64,000 nucleotides of DNA from NCBI GenBank assembly GCA_027621555.1, contig JAQCBJ010000004.1:1-64000 (forward strand). Reading direction: 5' to 3'. This document shows positions 43,278 to 51,158 of this stretch, in pieces. The notes under the pieces are model-generated. The model was not told where the DNA came from. It searched no databases and saw nothing but the letters and a program-made list of their open reading frames with translations. Origin of the DNA: Bacteroidota bacterium (GTDB lineage Bacteria > Bacteroidota > Bacteroidia > Flavobacteriales_D > Sanyastnellaceae). Both the position numbers and the translations under genes were made by a program. Numbering within the stretch: position 1 is the first letter of the stretch; each line of letters opens with the position of its first letter.

Positions 43278-44351
43278 ATGTCAATGGCCTTTGAAGATTG
43301 GGGGAGCGATGCGTGCATGGACGACGTTCGCTGTGCGCTTCAGGGTTGGATGAATGCAGGCGACAAGGAGGGGTTCGAAGAGCGAGCGCTGGCCTTGTTT
43401 CGGTGGCAATGCGCCCACAACTTGGTCTATTACACATTTGTGTCTGCGCTCGGAGTGAATCCAGCTCAGGTCAAGGACGTGCAAGACATCCCGTTTTTGC
43501 CGGTGGAGGTGTTCAAGTCTCACTGCGTCCAAAGCGGTCAGTGGGAACCGGCACACACCTTTCGGAGTTCCGGGACCTCTCAGGCCGTTCAGCGCGCCCA
43601 GCACCACCTCGATGACTCTGGTATGGTGTGGTACAGGCAGGTTGCGCGGCGAGCTTGGAAGGAGGTGTGGGGGCACGACGTGTCGTCTTGCGCATGGTTG
43701 GGGCTGTTGCCGGGCTATGTGGGGCGCGAGGATGCCTCGCTTTTGGCCATGGTGTCGGACTTCTTGGAACAATCCGGAGGGTCTCACGAATCCATGCTGA
43801 TGAACAATCACACGGCGCTGATGGAGCGGTTGGGAGCGTGGGCGTTGGAAAAAGGGGGGCGGCCCATGGTGTTGTTCGGCGTGACGTGGGCCGTGCTTGA
43901 TTGGGTGGATGCGCTCGAGTCGAATCCACTTTGGGCTGAAGGCATTCCATGGGAGCGCGTGACCCTGATTGACACGGGAGGAATGAAAGGTCGGGGCGTA
44001 GAGCCTGTTCGCGAGGAGGTTCGAGCGCGAATTCATCACGTGCTTCCCAGGTTGAAGCTTGCGTCCGAGTACGGCATGACGGAAATGATGTCCCAAGGGT
44101 ACGCGTTGGATGGCGTGCATCACGTGTTCCCCAAATGGGTCAGACCCGTTGTTCGGGACCTTCGAGATCCCCGTTCTGCAGAGCTTGAGAACCGAACGGG
44201 ACGGCTGGATGTCATCGATTTAGCCAATGTCCACAGCTGCGCATTCCTCGCCACGGGGGATGCTGCCCAGCGCGTTGAGCAAGGGGTGATTCTGCTTGGT
44301 CGAACCGACCACTCTGAGGCGCGTGGTTGCAGTTTGTTGGCTGCTCCGTAA
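43278..44351 (+). CDS. LuxE/PaaK-like acyl-protein synthetase (acyltransferase)
   Basis: A protein of about 357 aa of the LuxE-like branch of adenylate-forming enzymes. Visible features: the N-terminal block ALALFRWQCAHNLVYYTFVSALGV, the phosphate-loop-like FRSSGTSQAVQRAQ, the segment PMVLFGVTWAVLDWV, SEYGMTEMMSQGYAL (the adenylation A5-type motif) and the late TGRLDVIDLANVHSCAFLATGD. LuxE activates acyl groups and normally works with an acyl-CoA reductase; none is present here. Several in-frame ATGs exist (43230, 43278, 43284); 43278 fits the family start best. No clear promoter element is seen. Confidence 0.82.
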   Translation: MSMAFEDWGSDACMDDVRCALQGWMNAGDKEGFEERALALFRWQCAHNLVYYTFVSALGVNPAQVKDVQDIPFLPVEVFKSHCVQSGQWEPAHTFRSSGTSQAVQRAQHHLDDSGMVWYRQVARRAWKEVWGHDVSSCAWLGLLPGYVGREDASLLAMVSDFLEQSGGSHESMLMNNHTALMERLGAWALEKGGRPMVLFGVTWAVLDWVDALESNPLWAEGIPWERVTLIDTGGMKGRGVEPVREEVRARIHHVLPRLKLASEYGMTEMMSQGYALDGVHHVFPKWVRPVVRDLRDPRSAELENRTGRLDVIDLANVHSCAFLATGDAAQRVEQGVILLGRTDHSEARGCSLLAAP

Positions 44352-44417
44352 ATCATAACACCATTTCGTTGGCAGACTGAAATTCGTGGGGCATCTTGCG
44401 CCCGCAACAGCGACCCC

Positions 44418-45467
44418 GTGGAATCCCTCTTCGCCCTGCTCGGTTTTGCCTTGGCTGCCTATTCGGTGGTCGGGAACGACAGCATCCAAACTTTGGGGAC
44501 GTTCCTCGTGTCGAACGACGGTCGGAAGTGGTGGCACCTGTGGATTTTTGCAGGCACCATCATGGCGGTGGTGGTCACGCTCGGCTATTTAGGGTACGGC
44601 GAATACCTCGGGGGAAAAGGCGATGACCTCACGTTTGGCAAGTTTGACGGCATCTTCAAGGATGGTCAAGTGTTTCCGACCATCAGCGCGTGGTACGTTT
44701 TGCCTCCCCTTGCGTTGTTGTTTATCACGCGCTTGGGCATTCCCGTGAGCACGACGTTTCTGGTCCTGACCTTTTTCGCCCCCAAGGCACTGCCGCAAAT
44801 GCTCATCAAAAGCCTCGGAGGTTATGGCGTGGCTTTTGGTTTTGCCATCGTGGCATTTTTCATCCTTAGCCGATTCACGGAACGCTTGTTCATGCGGCAC
44901 CCTCTCGAAGAGGAGGGACATGGTCTGTGGACCAACCGGCGGTTTTGGACTGTCTTGCAGTGGGGCTCCACCGGTTTCTTGTGGAGCCAGTGGTTGACCC
45001 AGGATTTGGTGAACATCATGGTGTACCTCGGCGATCCTCGAGACGTGGGATTGGGCACCTTTGCCTTCGCGTTGGGAACGTTGTTGGTGATGTTGGGCTA
45101 CATCTTTTACCGCCGAGGCGGCAAAATCCAAGAGATTGTCCGCGTCAAGACCAACACCCAGGACATCCGTTCGGCCACCTTCATCGACTTCTTCTACGGC
45201 CTCGTGCTGTTGCTTTTCAAGTTCGACATGCTCGGAATCGGGGCGAAAATTCCGATGAGCACGACATGGGTCTTCTTGGGGATGCTCGCCGGCCGTGAAG
45301 TGGCCCTGCGTCTTCGCCTCGAGGAGGCCCATCAAGACGGGAAGCGCGTGGCCAACATGGTCTTTTCCGACCTTGGCAAAGCCACCATTGGGTTGGTGGT
45401 CTCCGTGCTGCTTGTGGTCTTCCTCTACCTGGTGGAAGGGCGAGACTTGACCCTGCTCTTCAGCTAA
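44418..45467 (+). CDS. PiT-related inorganic phosphate permease-like membrane protein
   Basis: A 349-aa protein with about nine to ten hydrophobic segments. Two inverted motifs recall the PiT phosphate transporter signatures: GNDSIQTLGTFLVSN near residue 19 (compare GANDVANAFG) and PVSTTFLVLTFF near residue 110, with PMSTTWVFLGMLAGRE near residue 275. The match is distant, so the substrate is uncertain. It starts with GTG 44418. It lies two genes after the Na/Pi symporter-like gene. Confidence 0.72.
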   Translation: MESLFALLGFALAAYSVVGNDSIQTLGTFLVSNDGRKWWHLWIFAGTIMAVVVTLGYLGYGEYLGGKGDDLTFGKFDGIFKDGQVFPTISAWYVLPPLALLFITRLGIPVSTTFLVLTFFAPKALPQMLIKSLGGYGVAFGFAIVAFFILSRFTERLFMRHPLEEEGHGLWTNRRFWTVLQWGSTGFLWSQWLTQDLVNIMVYLGDPRDVGLGTFAFALGTLLVMLGYIFYRRGGKIQEIVRVKTNTQDIRSATFIDFFYGLVLLLFKFDMLGIGAKIPMSTTWVFLGMLAGREVALRLRLEEAHQDGKRVANMVFSDLGKATIGLVVSVLLVVFLYLVEGRDLTLLFS

Positions 45468-45482
45468 GAATTCGCTTAGGGG

Positions 45483-46760
45483 TTAGCCTTCGATGCGTAC
45501 CAAGAAGTAATTCTTCTTGCCCCGTTGCAACAGAATCAAGCCCGAACCAATCGCATCCGCGATGCCGACCACTTTGCTGTCGTCCACCTTCGATTTGTTG
45601 ACGCTGACACTGCCTTCTTTCAGCGCACGGCGGGCTTCGCCGTTGCTCGCCAAAAAGGGCGTGTCTCCTCCCGCCAAAAGGTCGATGATGCCCACACCTG
45701 CTTCGAGTTCATCTCGGGACACGGTCCGTTGTGGCACCCCCTCAAACACGCTTAGCAATTCGGATTCTGGCAAAGCGCGCAGATCCTCTTCGGAGCTCTT
45801 TCCAAACAACAACCCACTCGCCGCAATCGCGGTGTCGAGGTCGTTCTGACCGTGAATCCGTCGGGTGACGTCCTCCGCCAAGGCTTTTTGCATGGCACGG
45901 GCTCCCGGGTTCTCCGCATGGGCGGCCTCGATGGCTTCGATTTCCTCGCGGCTGAGCAGCGTGAAGATGCGCAGGTACCGCGCGGCGTCTTGGTCCGCGG
46001 CGTTGATCCAGTACTGGTAAAACTTGTAGGCTGACGTGCGGTTCTTGTCGAGCCACACGTTGCCTCCTTCGCTCTTTCCAAACTTCGATCCGTCCGCCTT
46101 CGTGATCAAGGGAGCAGTCACGGCAAAGGCTTGTCCACCACCCTTTCGACGGACGAGCTCCGTGCCGGTGACAATGTTGCCCCATTGGTCGCTGCCACCC
46201 ATTTGGACTTTCACGCCATGCTCCTTCCACAAGTGGTAGAAGTCGTAGCCTTGGACAAGCTGGTACGTGAACTCCGTGAAACTCATGCCGCTTTCGAGGC
46301 GGTTTTTCACACTGTCCTTCGCCATCATGTAGTTGACGGTGATGTGCTTGCCAACGTCGCGTATGAAGTCGAGGAAGGTGAAATCCTTGAACCAGTCGTA
46401 GTTGTTGACCACCGTGGCGGCGTTCTCTCCACTAAAGTCCAAAAACTTCTCCAGCTGCGCTTTTTGGCACGCGAGGTTGTGTTGAAGCACGTCGACGTCG
46501 AGGAATTGACGTTCTGCCGTTTTGCCGCTGGGGTCGCCGACCATGCCTGTGGCTCCCCCCACTAGGGCCACGGGTGTGTGGCCTGCCCGCTGCCAGTGCA
46601 CAAGCAGCATGATGGGCACGAGGTTTCCGATGTGGAGGCTGTCCGCCGTGGGGTCAAAACCCACGTAGGCCTTCACGCGCTCTTGCGCCATCAGCTCCTC
46701 GGTGCCGGGCATGATGTCATGCAGCAGCCCGCGCCATTTCAATTCTTCGATCAACGACAT
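45483..46760 (-). CDS. tyrS: Tyrosyl-tRNA synthetase
   Basis: A 425-aa class I synthetase with the HIGH-type motif HIGNLVP (about residues 42-48), the tyrosine-binding GGSDQWGNI, the KMSKS-type motif KFGKSEGG and a C-terminal S4 RNA-binding domain. It charges tRNA-Tyr. An exact TATCTTTG element ends 5 nt before the ATG, in the 20-base gap after murF. It is convergent with the PiT-related gene. Confidence 0.96.
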   Translation of the reverse strand: MSLIEELKWRGLLHDIMPGTEELMAQERVKAYVGFDPTADSLHIGNLVPIMLLVHWQRAGHTPVALVGGATGMVGDPSGKTAERQFLDVDVLQHNLACQKAQLEKFLDFSGENAATVVNNYDWFKDFTFLDFIRDVGKHITVNYMMAKDSVKNRLESGMSFTEFTYQLVQGYDFYHLWKEHGVKVQMGGSDQWGNIVTGTELVRRKGGGQAFAVTAPLITKADGSKFGKSEGGNVWLDKNRTSAYKFYQYWINAADQDAARYLRIFTLLSREEIEAIEAAHAENPGARAMQKALAEDVTRRIHGQNDLDTAIAASGLLFGKSSEEDLRALPESELLSVFEGVPQRTVSRDELEAGVGIIDLLAGGDTPFLASNGEARRALKEGSVSVNKSKVDDSKVVGIADAIGSGLILLQRGKKNYFLVRIEG

Positions 46761-46765
46761 GGTCG

Positions 46766-46773
46766 CAAAGATA
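46766..46773 (-). promoter_or_regulatory. -7 type promoter element (TATCTTTG) of tyrS
   Basis: The minus strand reads TATCTTTG, 5 nt before ATG 46760. Its upstream region lies within the end of murF. Confidence 0.6.
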
Positions 46774-46780
46774 ACCCGCG

Positions 46781-48082
46781 TTACAGGTACGGCACGACCC
46801 TTTCAAGGGCTGCGCTTCGGCTTCCCTTCACCAAGATTTGTCGGCCGGCGGGCGGCTCCTTTTCGAGCTGTTCACGAAGGATGTCAAAGGACTCCCAGTG
46901 GGTCCAGCCGGAAAGGAGTTCTTTTTGGTGGACCTCCCCAAACCATCGGCCCACGGTCCACAACTCAGCCCCCGATTGACGCGCTCTCAGGACCACGTCG
47001 AGGTGGGCCTGTTCGCTTACTCCTCCAAGTTCAGCCATGTCTCCGAGCAGGATAAGGGGGTTGGCATGGCCTCTTGCGGCAAAATCGTCCAAAGCGTGAG
47101 TCACGCTCGAGGGGTTGGCGTTGTACGCGTCGAGCAGCACCCAGTTGCGTTCAGTTTGGACCACCTGAGACCGGTGGTTGTTGGGCTGGTATGCGGAGAT
47201 GGCCTGAGCCGCTTTTTCGAATGGAATGCCAAAATGCTCACCAATCCGCAACGCGGCCACCACGTTGGCCAAATTGTAACTTCCCTCCAAATGCACAACG
47301 CAGGATTGGCCCTCAGGCCCTGTGACGGAGGCTGCGCCGTTTGCGGGATGACTCCATCGCCAAGCCGGCGTGTCGATGACAACCCGTTGCTCAATCCCTT
47401 GGGCGGCTTCCACCACTTTAGGGTCCCCCGACTGGACAAACGCCAGCCCTCCCGATTCCACGAGGTGGTCGAACAGCTCTTTCTTGCCGAGAAACACCCC
47501 CCGTTCCCCTCCAAATCCTTCGAGGTGGGCCAGGCCGATGTTGGTGATGTACCCGCAAGTAGGTTCGGCGATGCGAGCGAGCAAGTCAATTTCGCGTTGG
47601 TGATTGGCGCCCATTTCAACCACGACGAACTCGGGCTGTTTGGGGGCGTTCAGCAACGTCAAAGGGACGCCAATGTGGTTGTTGAAGTTGCCCGGTGTGG
47701 CGTGAACGTTGTGTGCGGTGGCCAGCACGTCTCGAATGAGCTCTTTCGTCGTGGTCTTTCCGTTGCTCCCCGTCATGGCGAGCACGGGACATTCCCAGCG
47801 CTTCCTGTAAGCCCAGGCGAGCCTCTGCAAGGCGCCAAGTTCGTCGCTCACCACCGTGACATCCGTGTGACCTTCCCACATGCCGTCCGTTGTCACCGCA
47901 TGGACCGCACCAGCTTCAAGGGCTTGACGAACAAACGTATTCCCATCAAAGTTGGCGCCTTTCAATGCAAAGAACATTTGCCCCGAGAGTTGGGCGCGCG
48001 TGTCGGTGGACACGCCACTGCAACGGTCGCGAGCGTCCAAAAGGCGGTCCAAGAGAGTGGGGGACAATTCCAGCATGACCAT
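46781..48082 (-). CDS. murF: UDP-N-acetylmuramoyl-tripeptide:D-alanyl-D-alanine ligase
   Basis: A 433-aa Mur ligase for the last cytoplasmic step of peptidoglycan precursor synthesis. It has the N-terminal substrate domain ([18 protein letters not shown]), the ATP loop [14 protein letters not shown], the catalytic [11 protein letters not shown] segment, [10 protein letters not shown] and the C-terminal [11 protein letters not shown]. The ATG 48082 or 48076 both fit. It follows gldJ on the same strand, separated by a terminator. TTTCTTTG, one mismatch from the -7 consensus, lies 9 nt upstream within the terminator tail. Confidence 0.95.
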   Translation of the reverse strand: MVMLELSPTLLDRLLDARDRCSGVSTDTRAQLSGQMFFALKGANFDGNTFVRQALEAGAVHAVTTDGMWEGHTDVTVVSDELGALQRLAWAYRKRWECPVLAMTGSNGKTTTKELIRDVLATAHNVHATPGNFNNHIGVPLTLLNAPKQPEFVVVEMGANHQREIDLLARIAEPTCGYITNIGLAHLEGFGGERGVFLGKKELFDHLVESGGLAFVQSGDPKVVEAAQGIEQRVVIDTPAWRWSHPANGAASVTGPEGQSCVVHLEGSYNLANVVAALRIGEHFGIPFEKAAQAISAYQPNNHRSQVVQTERNWVLLDAYNANPSSVTHALDDFAARGHANPLILLGDMAELGGVSEQAHLDVVLRARQSGAELWTVGRWFGEVHQKELLSGWTHWESFDILREQLEKEPPAGRQILVKGSRSAALERVVPYL

Positions 48083-48099
48083 GGGTTAGCGCAAAGAAA

Positions 48100-48124
48100 A
48101 ACCCCACGGCTCAGCCGCGGGGTT
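48100..48124 (-). terminator. Rho-independent terminator after gldJ
   Basis: Arms AACCCCACGGC (48100-48110) and GCCGCGGGGTT (48114-48124) with loop TCA. On the minus strand the stem is followed by TTTTTCTTT. Confidence 0.85.
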
Positions 48125-48167
48125 GTTCGATTTCGAGTTGTTGACGCTTCGTTGGGGAAGGCTCACA

Positions 48168-49922
48168 TCACTGGCCGCTGAATGGGACAGGAGTTCCCAA
48201 ACGGTCCATGGCGCAGCGGAAGCCAATGGACGCAGAGCTTTGGCGCTCGTCCAAGAAGCGGCGTGTTCCTGGAATGAGGTAGTACGCGCGATCGTCCCAT
48301 CCGCCGCCTTTGTAGACGCGGCTTCGGTTGCTGATGAGCGTCGACCCTCCGAAGTTGTAGACTCGCTTGTTCTTCAATTGATCTTCCTCTGCAGACTGCG
48401 CCGCAAAGTCAAACGAGCTGTTGCGGTCCCCGTCGAGGTAGTCAATGTTGTCTGCGATGCGGTAGTTCGTTCGGTCGAGATTTTCCTCAAGCGATTCTTT
48501 CCGCTTCTGCATCTGGCCGGGCAACGCGTCGATGTTCTGGCTGAACCCTTTGCGCAGGTCTGCAGCAGCCAACGCGTCGCTGTCGACGATGAGGTCCATG
48601 GCGTCTTGCATCAAGGTCTGGGCCTCTTCAAAGCGCTGTTCTTTCAATCGCTGCTCGGCGTCGTTCACTTTGGAGGTCAAGTTGCCCATGAGGGTCACGT
48701 CTTCCGGCGTGAAAATTTGGACCGAGTTGCCTTCCTTTTCGTAGCGGCGAAGGAATTCCTTCACGCCTTCGATGTTGTAGACTACGTAATCGTACTTGTC
48801 GACGGGGTTCCCTTCGGCATCCAAACGCTTGGTTTGGTAAACGTTGCCGCGGAATGGGCGGAATTCGTTGTTGTCCTGGATGGAAAGAGGTCGGTACACG
48901 TCAGCCACCCATTCGTTGACGTTGCCAGCCATGTTGAACAGGCCATAGTCGTTCGGCGCGTACGTGTAGACGTTCACGGTGATGTCCCCGAAGTCGTCGA
49001 GCGCACCGGCGACACCCATGTAGTCACCGTTGCCTTTCACAAAGTTGGCGTTGATCGTTCCGTATCCCGCGGTGCGGCTGTCTCCGTTACGGACGAAGTG
49101 CCCGTTCCAGGGATAGGTCTTCCGCTCGGCCACCAATTCGCCAAGGCTGTTTCCAATGAGGCCGAGGGCTGCGAATTCCCACTCCGCTTCGGTTGGGAGT
49201 CTGTAGTCGGGGAGAAGGACCCCGTCTTCCACGCGAACATCTCGGAATTCCGAGTTCAAGCCGTAGCTCGGCAATCCCTCGCGGAGGCGTTCGCCCTGGT
49301 ATTGACCAGAGAGGTAGGTTTCCGTGGTGAAATGCTCCTCGTCAATTTGAGCGTCGGGATTGTGAACCAACAGGCCTTCTCGAATCAAGATGCCTTCGTT
49401 CACGCGGTCGGAACGCCACTTGCAGAAATCGTTGGCCTGCAACCAGCTGACACCAACGACGGGGTAGTCGCGGTACGCTGGGTGGCGCAGGTAAAAGTTG
49501 ACCATGGGCTCGTTGTACGCCAACTTGTTTCGCCATGCCGCCGTGTCAGGCAAGGCACGTTCCACAATTTCAGGGTATGAGGAGCCGTAGATCCGTTGGA
49601 GCCAATCGACGTATTCCAACCAAAAGTGGTTCGTGACTTCGGTTTCATCCATGTAGAAGGAGGACACCGTCGTGCGACGAGGGATGTTGTCCCAAGAGTA
49701 GTTCAGGTCGTCGTCCACTTGACCCATGGTGAACGTACCGCCTTCCACGAAAATCAGGCCAGGGCCCGTTTCTTGTTCGAAGTACGGCGTGCGTTCAAAG
49801 CCACCGTTGTCTTGGAAGTTGTACGCCCAACCCGTGGCGCCTGAGCGCTCGTAGTAACAACCATTGAGGGTCATCAGACCCATGGCGACTGCGAGCAAGC
49901 CGAAGATGTGCTTTTGCGTCAT
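48168..49922 (-). CDS. gldJ: Gliding motility/type IX secretion lipoprotein GldJ
   Basis: A 584-aa lipoprotein with lipobox LNGC (Cys about 22) and a formylglycine-generating-enzyme-like (SUMF1) fold: the segments LIFVEGGTFTMGQ, YRLPTEAEWEFAALG, NVNEWVADVYR and IGFRCAMDR. GldJ associates with GldK in the outer-membrane ring of the type IX system and is needed for gliding and secretion. The SUMF1 catalytic cysteines are not evident, as in other GldJ proteins. ATG 49922 gives a compact signal peptide; ATG 49937 is possible. The porP-like gene lies upstream, and a strong terminator follows. Confidence 0.92.
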   Translation of the reverse strand: MTQKHIFGLLAVAMGLMTLNGCYYERSGATGWAYNFQDNGGFERTPYFEQETGPGLIFVEGGTFTMGQVDDDLNYSWDNIPRRTTVSSFYMDETEVTNHFWLEYVDWLQRIYGSSYPEIVERALPDTAAWRNKLAYNEPMVNFYLRHPAYRDYPVVGVSWLQANDFCKWRSDRVNEGILIREGLLVHNPDAQIDEEHFTTETYLSGQYQGERLREGLPSYGLNSEFRDVRVEDGVLLPDYRLPTEAEWEFAALGLIGNSLGELVAERKTYPWNGHFVRNGDSRTAGYGTINANFVKGNGDYMGVAGALDDFGDITVNVYTYAPNDYGLFNMAGNVNEWVADVYRPLSIQDNNEFRPFRGNVYQTKRLDAEGNPVDKYDYVVYNIEGVKEFLRRYEKEGNSVQIFTPEDVTLMGNLTSKVNDAEQRLKEQRFEEAQTLMQDAMDLIVDSDALAAADLRKGFSQNIDALPGQMQKRKESLEENLDRTNYRIADNIDYLDGDRNSSFDFAAQSAEEDQLKNKRVYNFGGSTLISNRSRVYKGGGWDDRAYYLIPGTRRFLDERQSSASIGFRCAMDRLGTPVPFSGQ

Positions 49923-49975
49923 GTCGTGCGGTTTCAATTTTCAGGTTTCGAGTAGAGTGCAGGTCGATTCAGGTC

Positions 49976-50971
49976 TCAGAAAGTCGGGCAGGACACCGTG
50001 CGGAACTTGGAGCGCTGAGGCGAAGCAAACTTCATGCTCAGGCTGAGTTCGTGGGCACCTCCCGTTGCAGGGGTAAGATCTGAAATCGTGATGTCGTAGC
50101 TGTATCCAAAGCGCATCAGGGCGGTTTCAACCCCGAGAAGCACAATCAACGCGTCTCGCGTGTCTTCAGAGAAGAAGCCGCGGTGCCACACACCGGCCAC
50201 GAGGGGGCCTTTGCTGACGTACGTGCCGATGTTCAATTGTTGGAACTCGCCTTGGCGGCGGTACAAGATGTTGGGCGAAATCCATGCCTCCACCCCTTTC
50301 ACGCTGCGCTGCAAGGGAAGTTTTGCGCCTGCGTGCCCTGTGATCTTCATCGGGAGGCGGCTCGTTCCGACCACCAAGCTCTCGTTGGGCTCGTTGAGGT
50401 GGTGGCCCGCCACACCGGCGTAGAACTTCTCCGTGAACGCCAGCAAGCCTGCGCCGAAGTCCACTTTCTTCACCGTTTCGCCACGAGGGGTGTCTTGCGT
50501 CTCGTAAATGAATCCGCGACGTGGGTCAATCATGTCGCCAAACGTCAAGTTGCTCCAGTCCAGCGCTTTTTGGAAGTAGCTAGCTTCAAGGGCCATGCGC
50601 AGCGACAACTTGCGCGTGATCGCCTGCTGGTAGGAGTACATCCCGGTGATGCGGGTCGTCGTCAGCGTGTTTTGGCCTGCTTGGTCGTTCATGACCACCA
50701 AGCCCAAACCGCCTTGGATGGAGTTGAAATGCTGGTCGTACCCCACCGCCTGGGTCACAAACGCCCCGCTCATGGCAGGCCATTGGTTGCGGTGAGACAT
50801 CACCACACGTGGGCCACGTGCTGTCCCGGCAAAGGCGGGGTTGAGCAACAGCGGGTTGGAGTAGAATTGCGAGAATTCAGGGTCTTGGGCGTGGCATTCC
50901 TGGGGAGCTACACCGACAAACAGCGCACTGGCGAGTGCGGTGAGCAAAAGGCAGGAGGTGAGTTTCGTCAT
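49976..50971 (-). CDS. PorP/SprF-family outer-membrane protein
   Basis: A 331-aa protein with a signal peptide (MTKLTSCLLLTALASALFVG, cleavage near CHAQDP) and a beta-barrel pattern. The start of the mature chain, DPEFSQFYSNPLLLNPAFAGT, is the signature of the PorP/SprF family of Bacteroidota, whose members serve type IX secretion or anchor secreted adhesins. The C-terminal region GYSYDITISDL and HELSLSMKF completes the family pattern. ATG 50971 starts it, although the frame is open to 51208. It precedes gldJ (53 bases) and is divergent from porU. Confidence 0.9.
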   Translation of the reverse strand: MTKLTSCLLLTALASALFVGVAPQECHAQDPEFSQFYSNPLLLNPAFAGTARGPRVVMSHRNQWPAMSGAFVTQAVGYDQHFNSIQGGLGLVVMNDQAGQNTLTTTRITGMYSYQQAITRKLSLRMALEASYFQKALDWSNLTFGDMIDPRRGFIYETQDTPRGETVKKVDFGAGLLAFTEKFYAGVAGHHLNEPNESLVVGTSRLPMKITGHAGAKLPLQRSVKGVEAWISPNILYRRQGEFQQLNIGTYVSKGPLVAGVWHRGFFSEDTRDALIVLLGVETALMRFGYSYDITISDLTPATGGAHELSLSMKFASPQRSKFRTVSCPTF

Positions 50972-51158
50972 GATCGAACGGACTGTTGAACCCACAATAC
51001 TACGGAAAAATGCCGAGGTAGCATGGAGAAGACCGGCCCAAATCCCGTGGTCCTCCGCTGACAACCGCGGTCCGCCGGGCAAGACACAATATGCCTCACC
51101 TTTGTGCGTATCTGTTGTGATGGTAGTCCACATGGCCGGTCCAAACTTTCTTGCGAAA

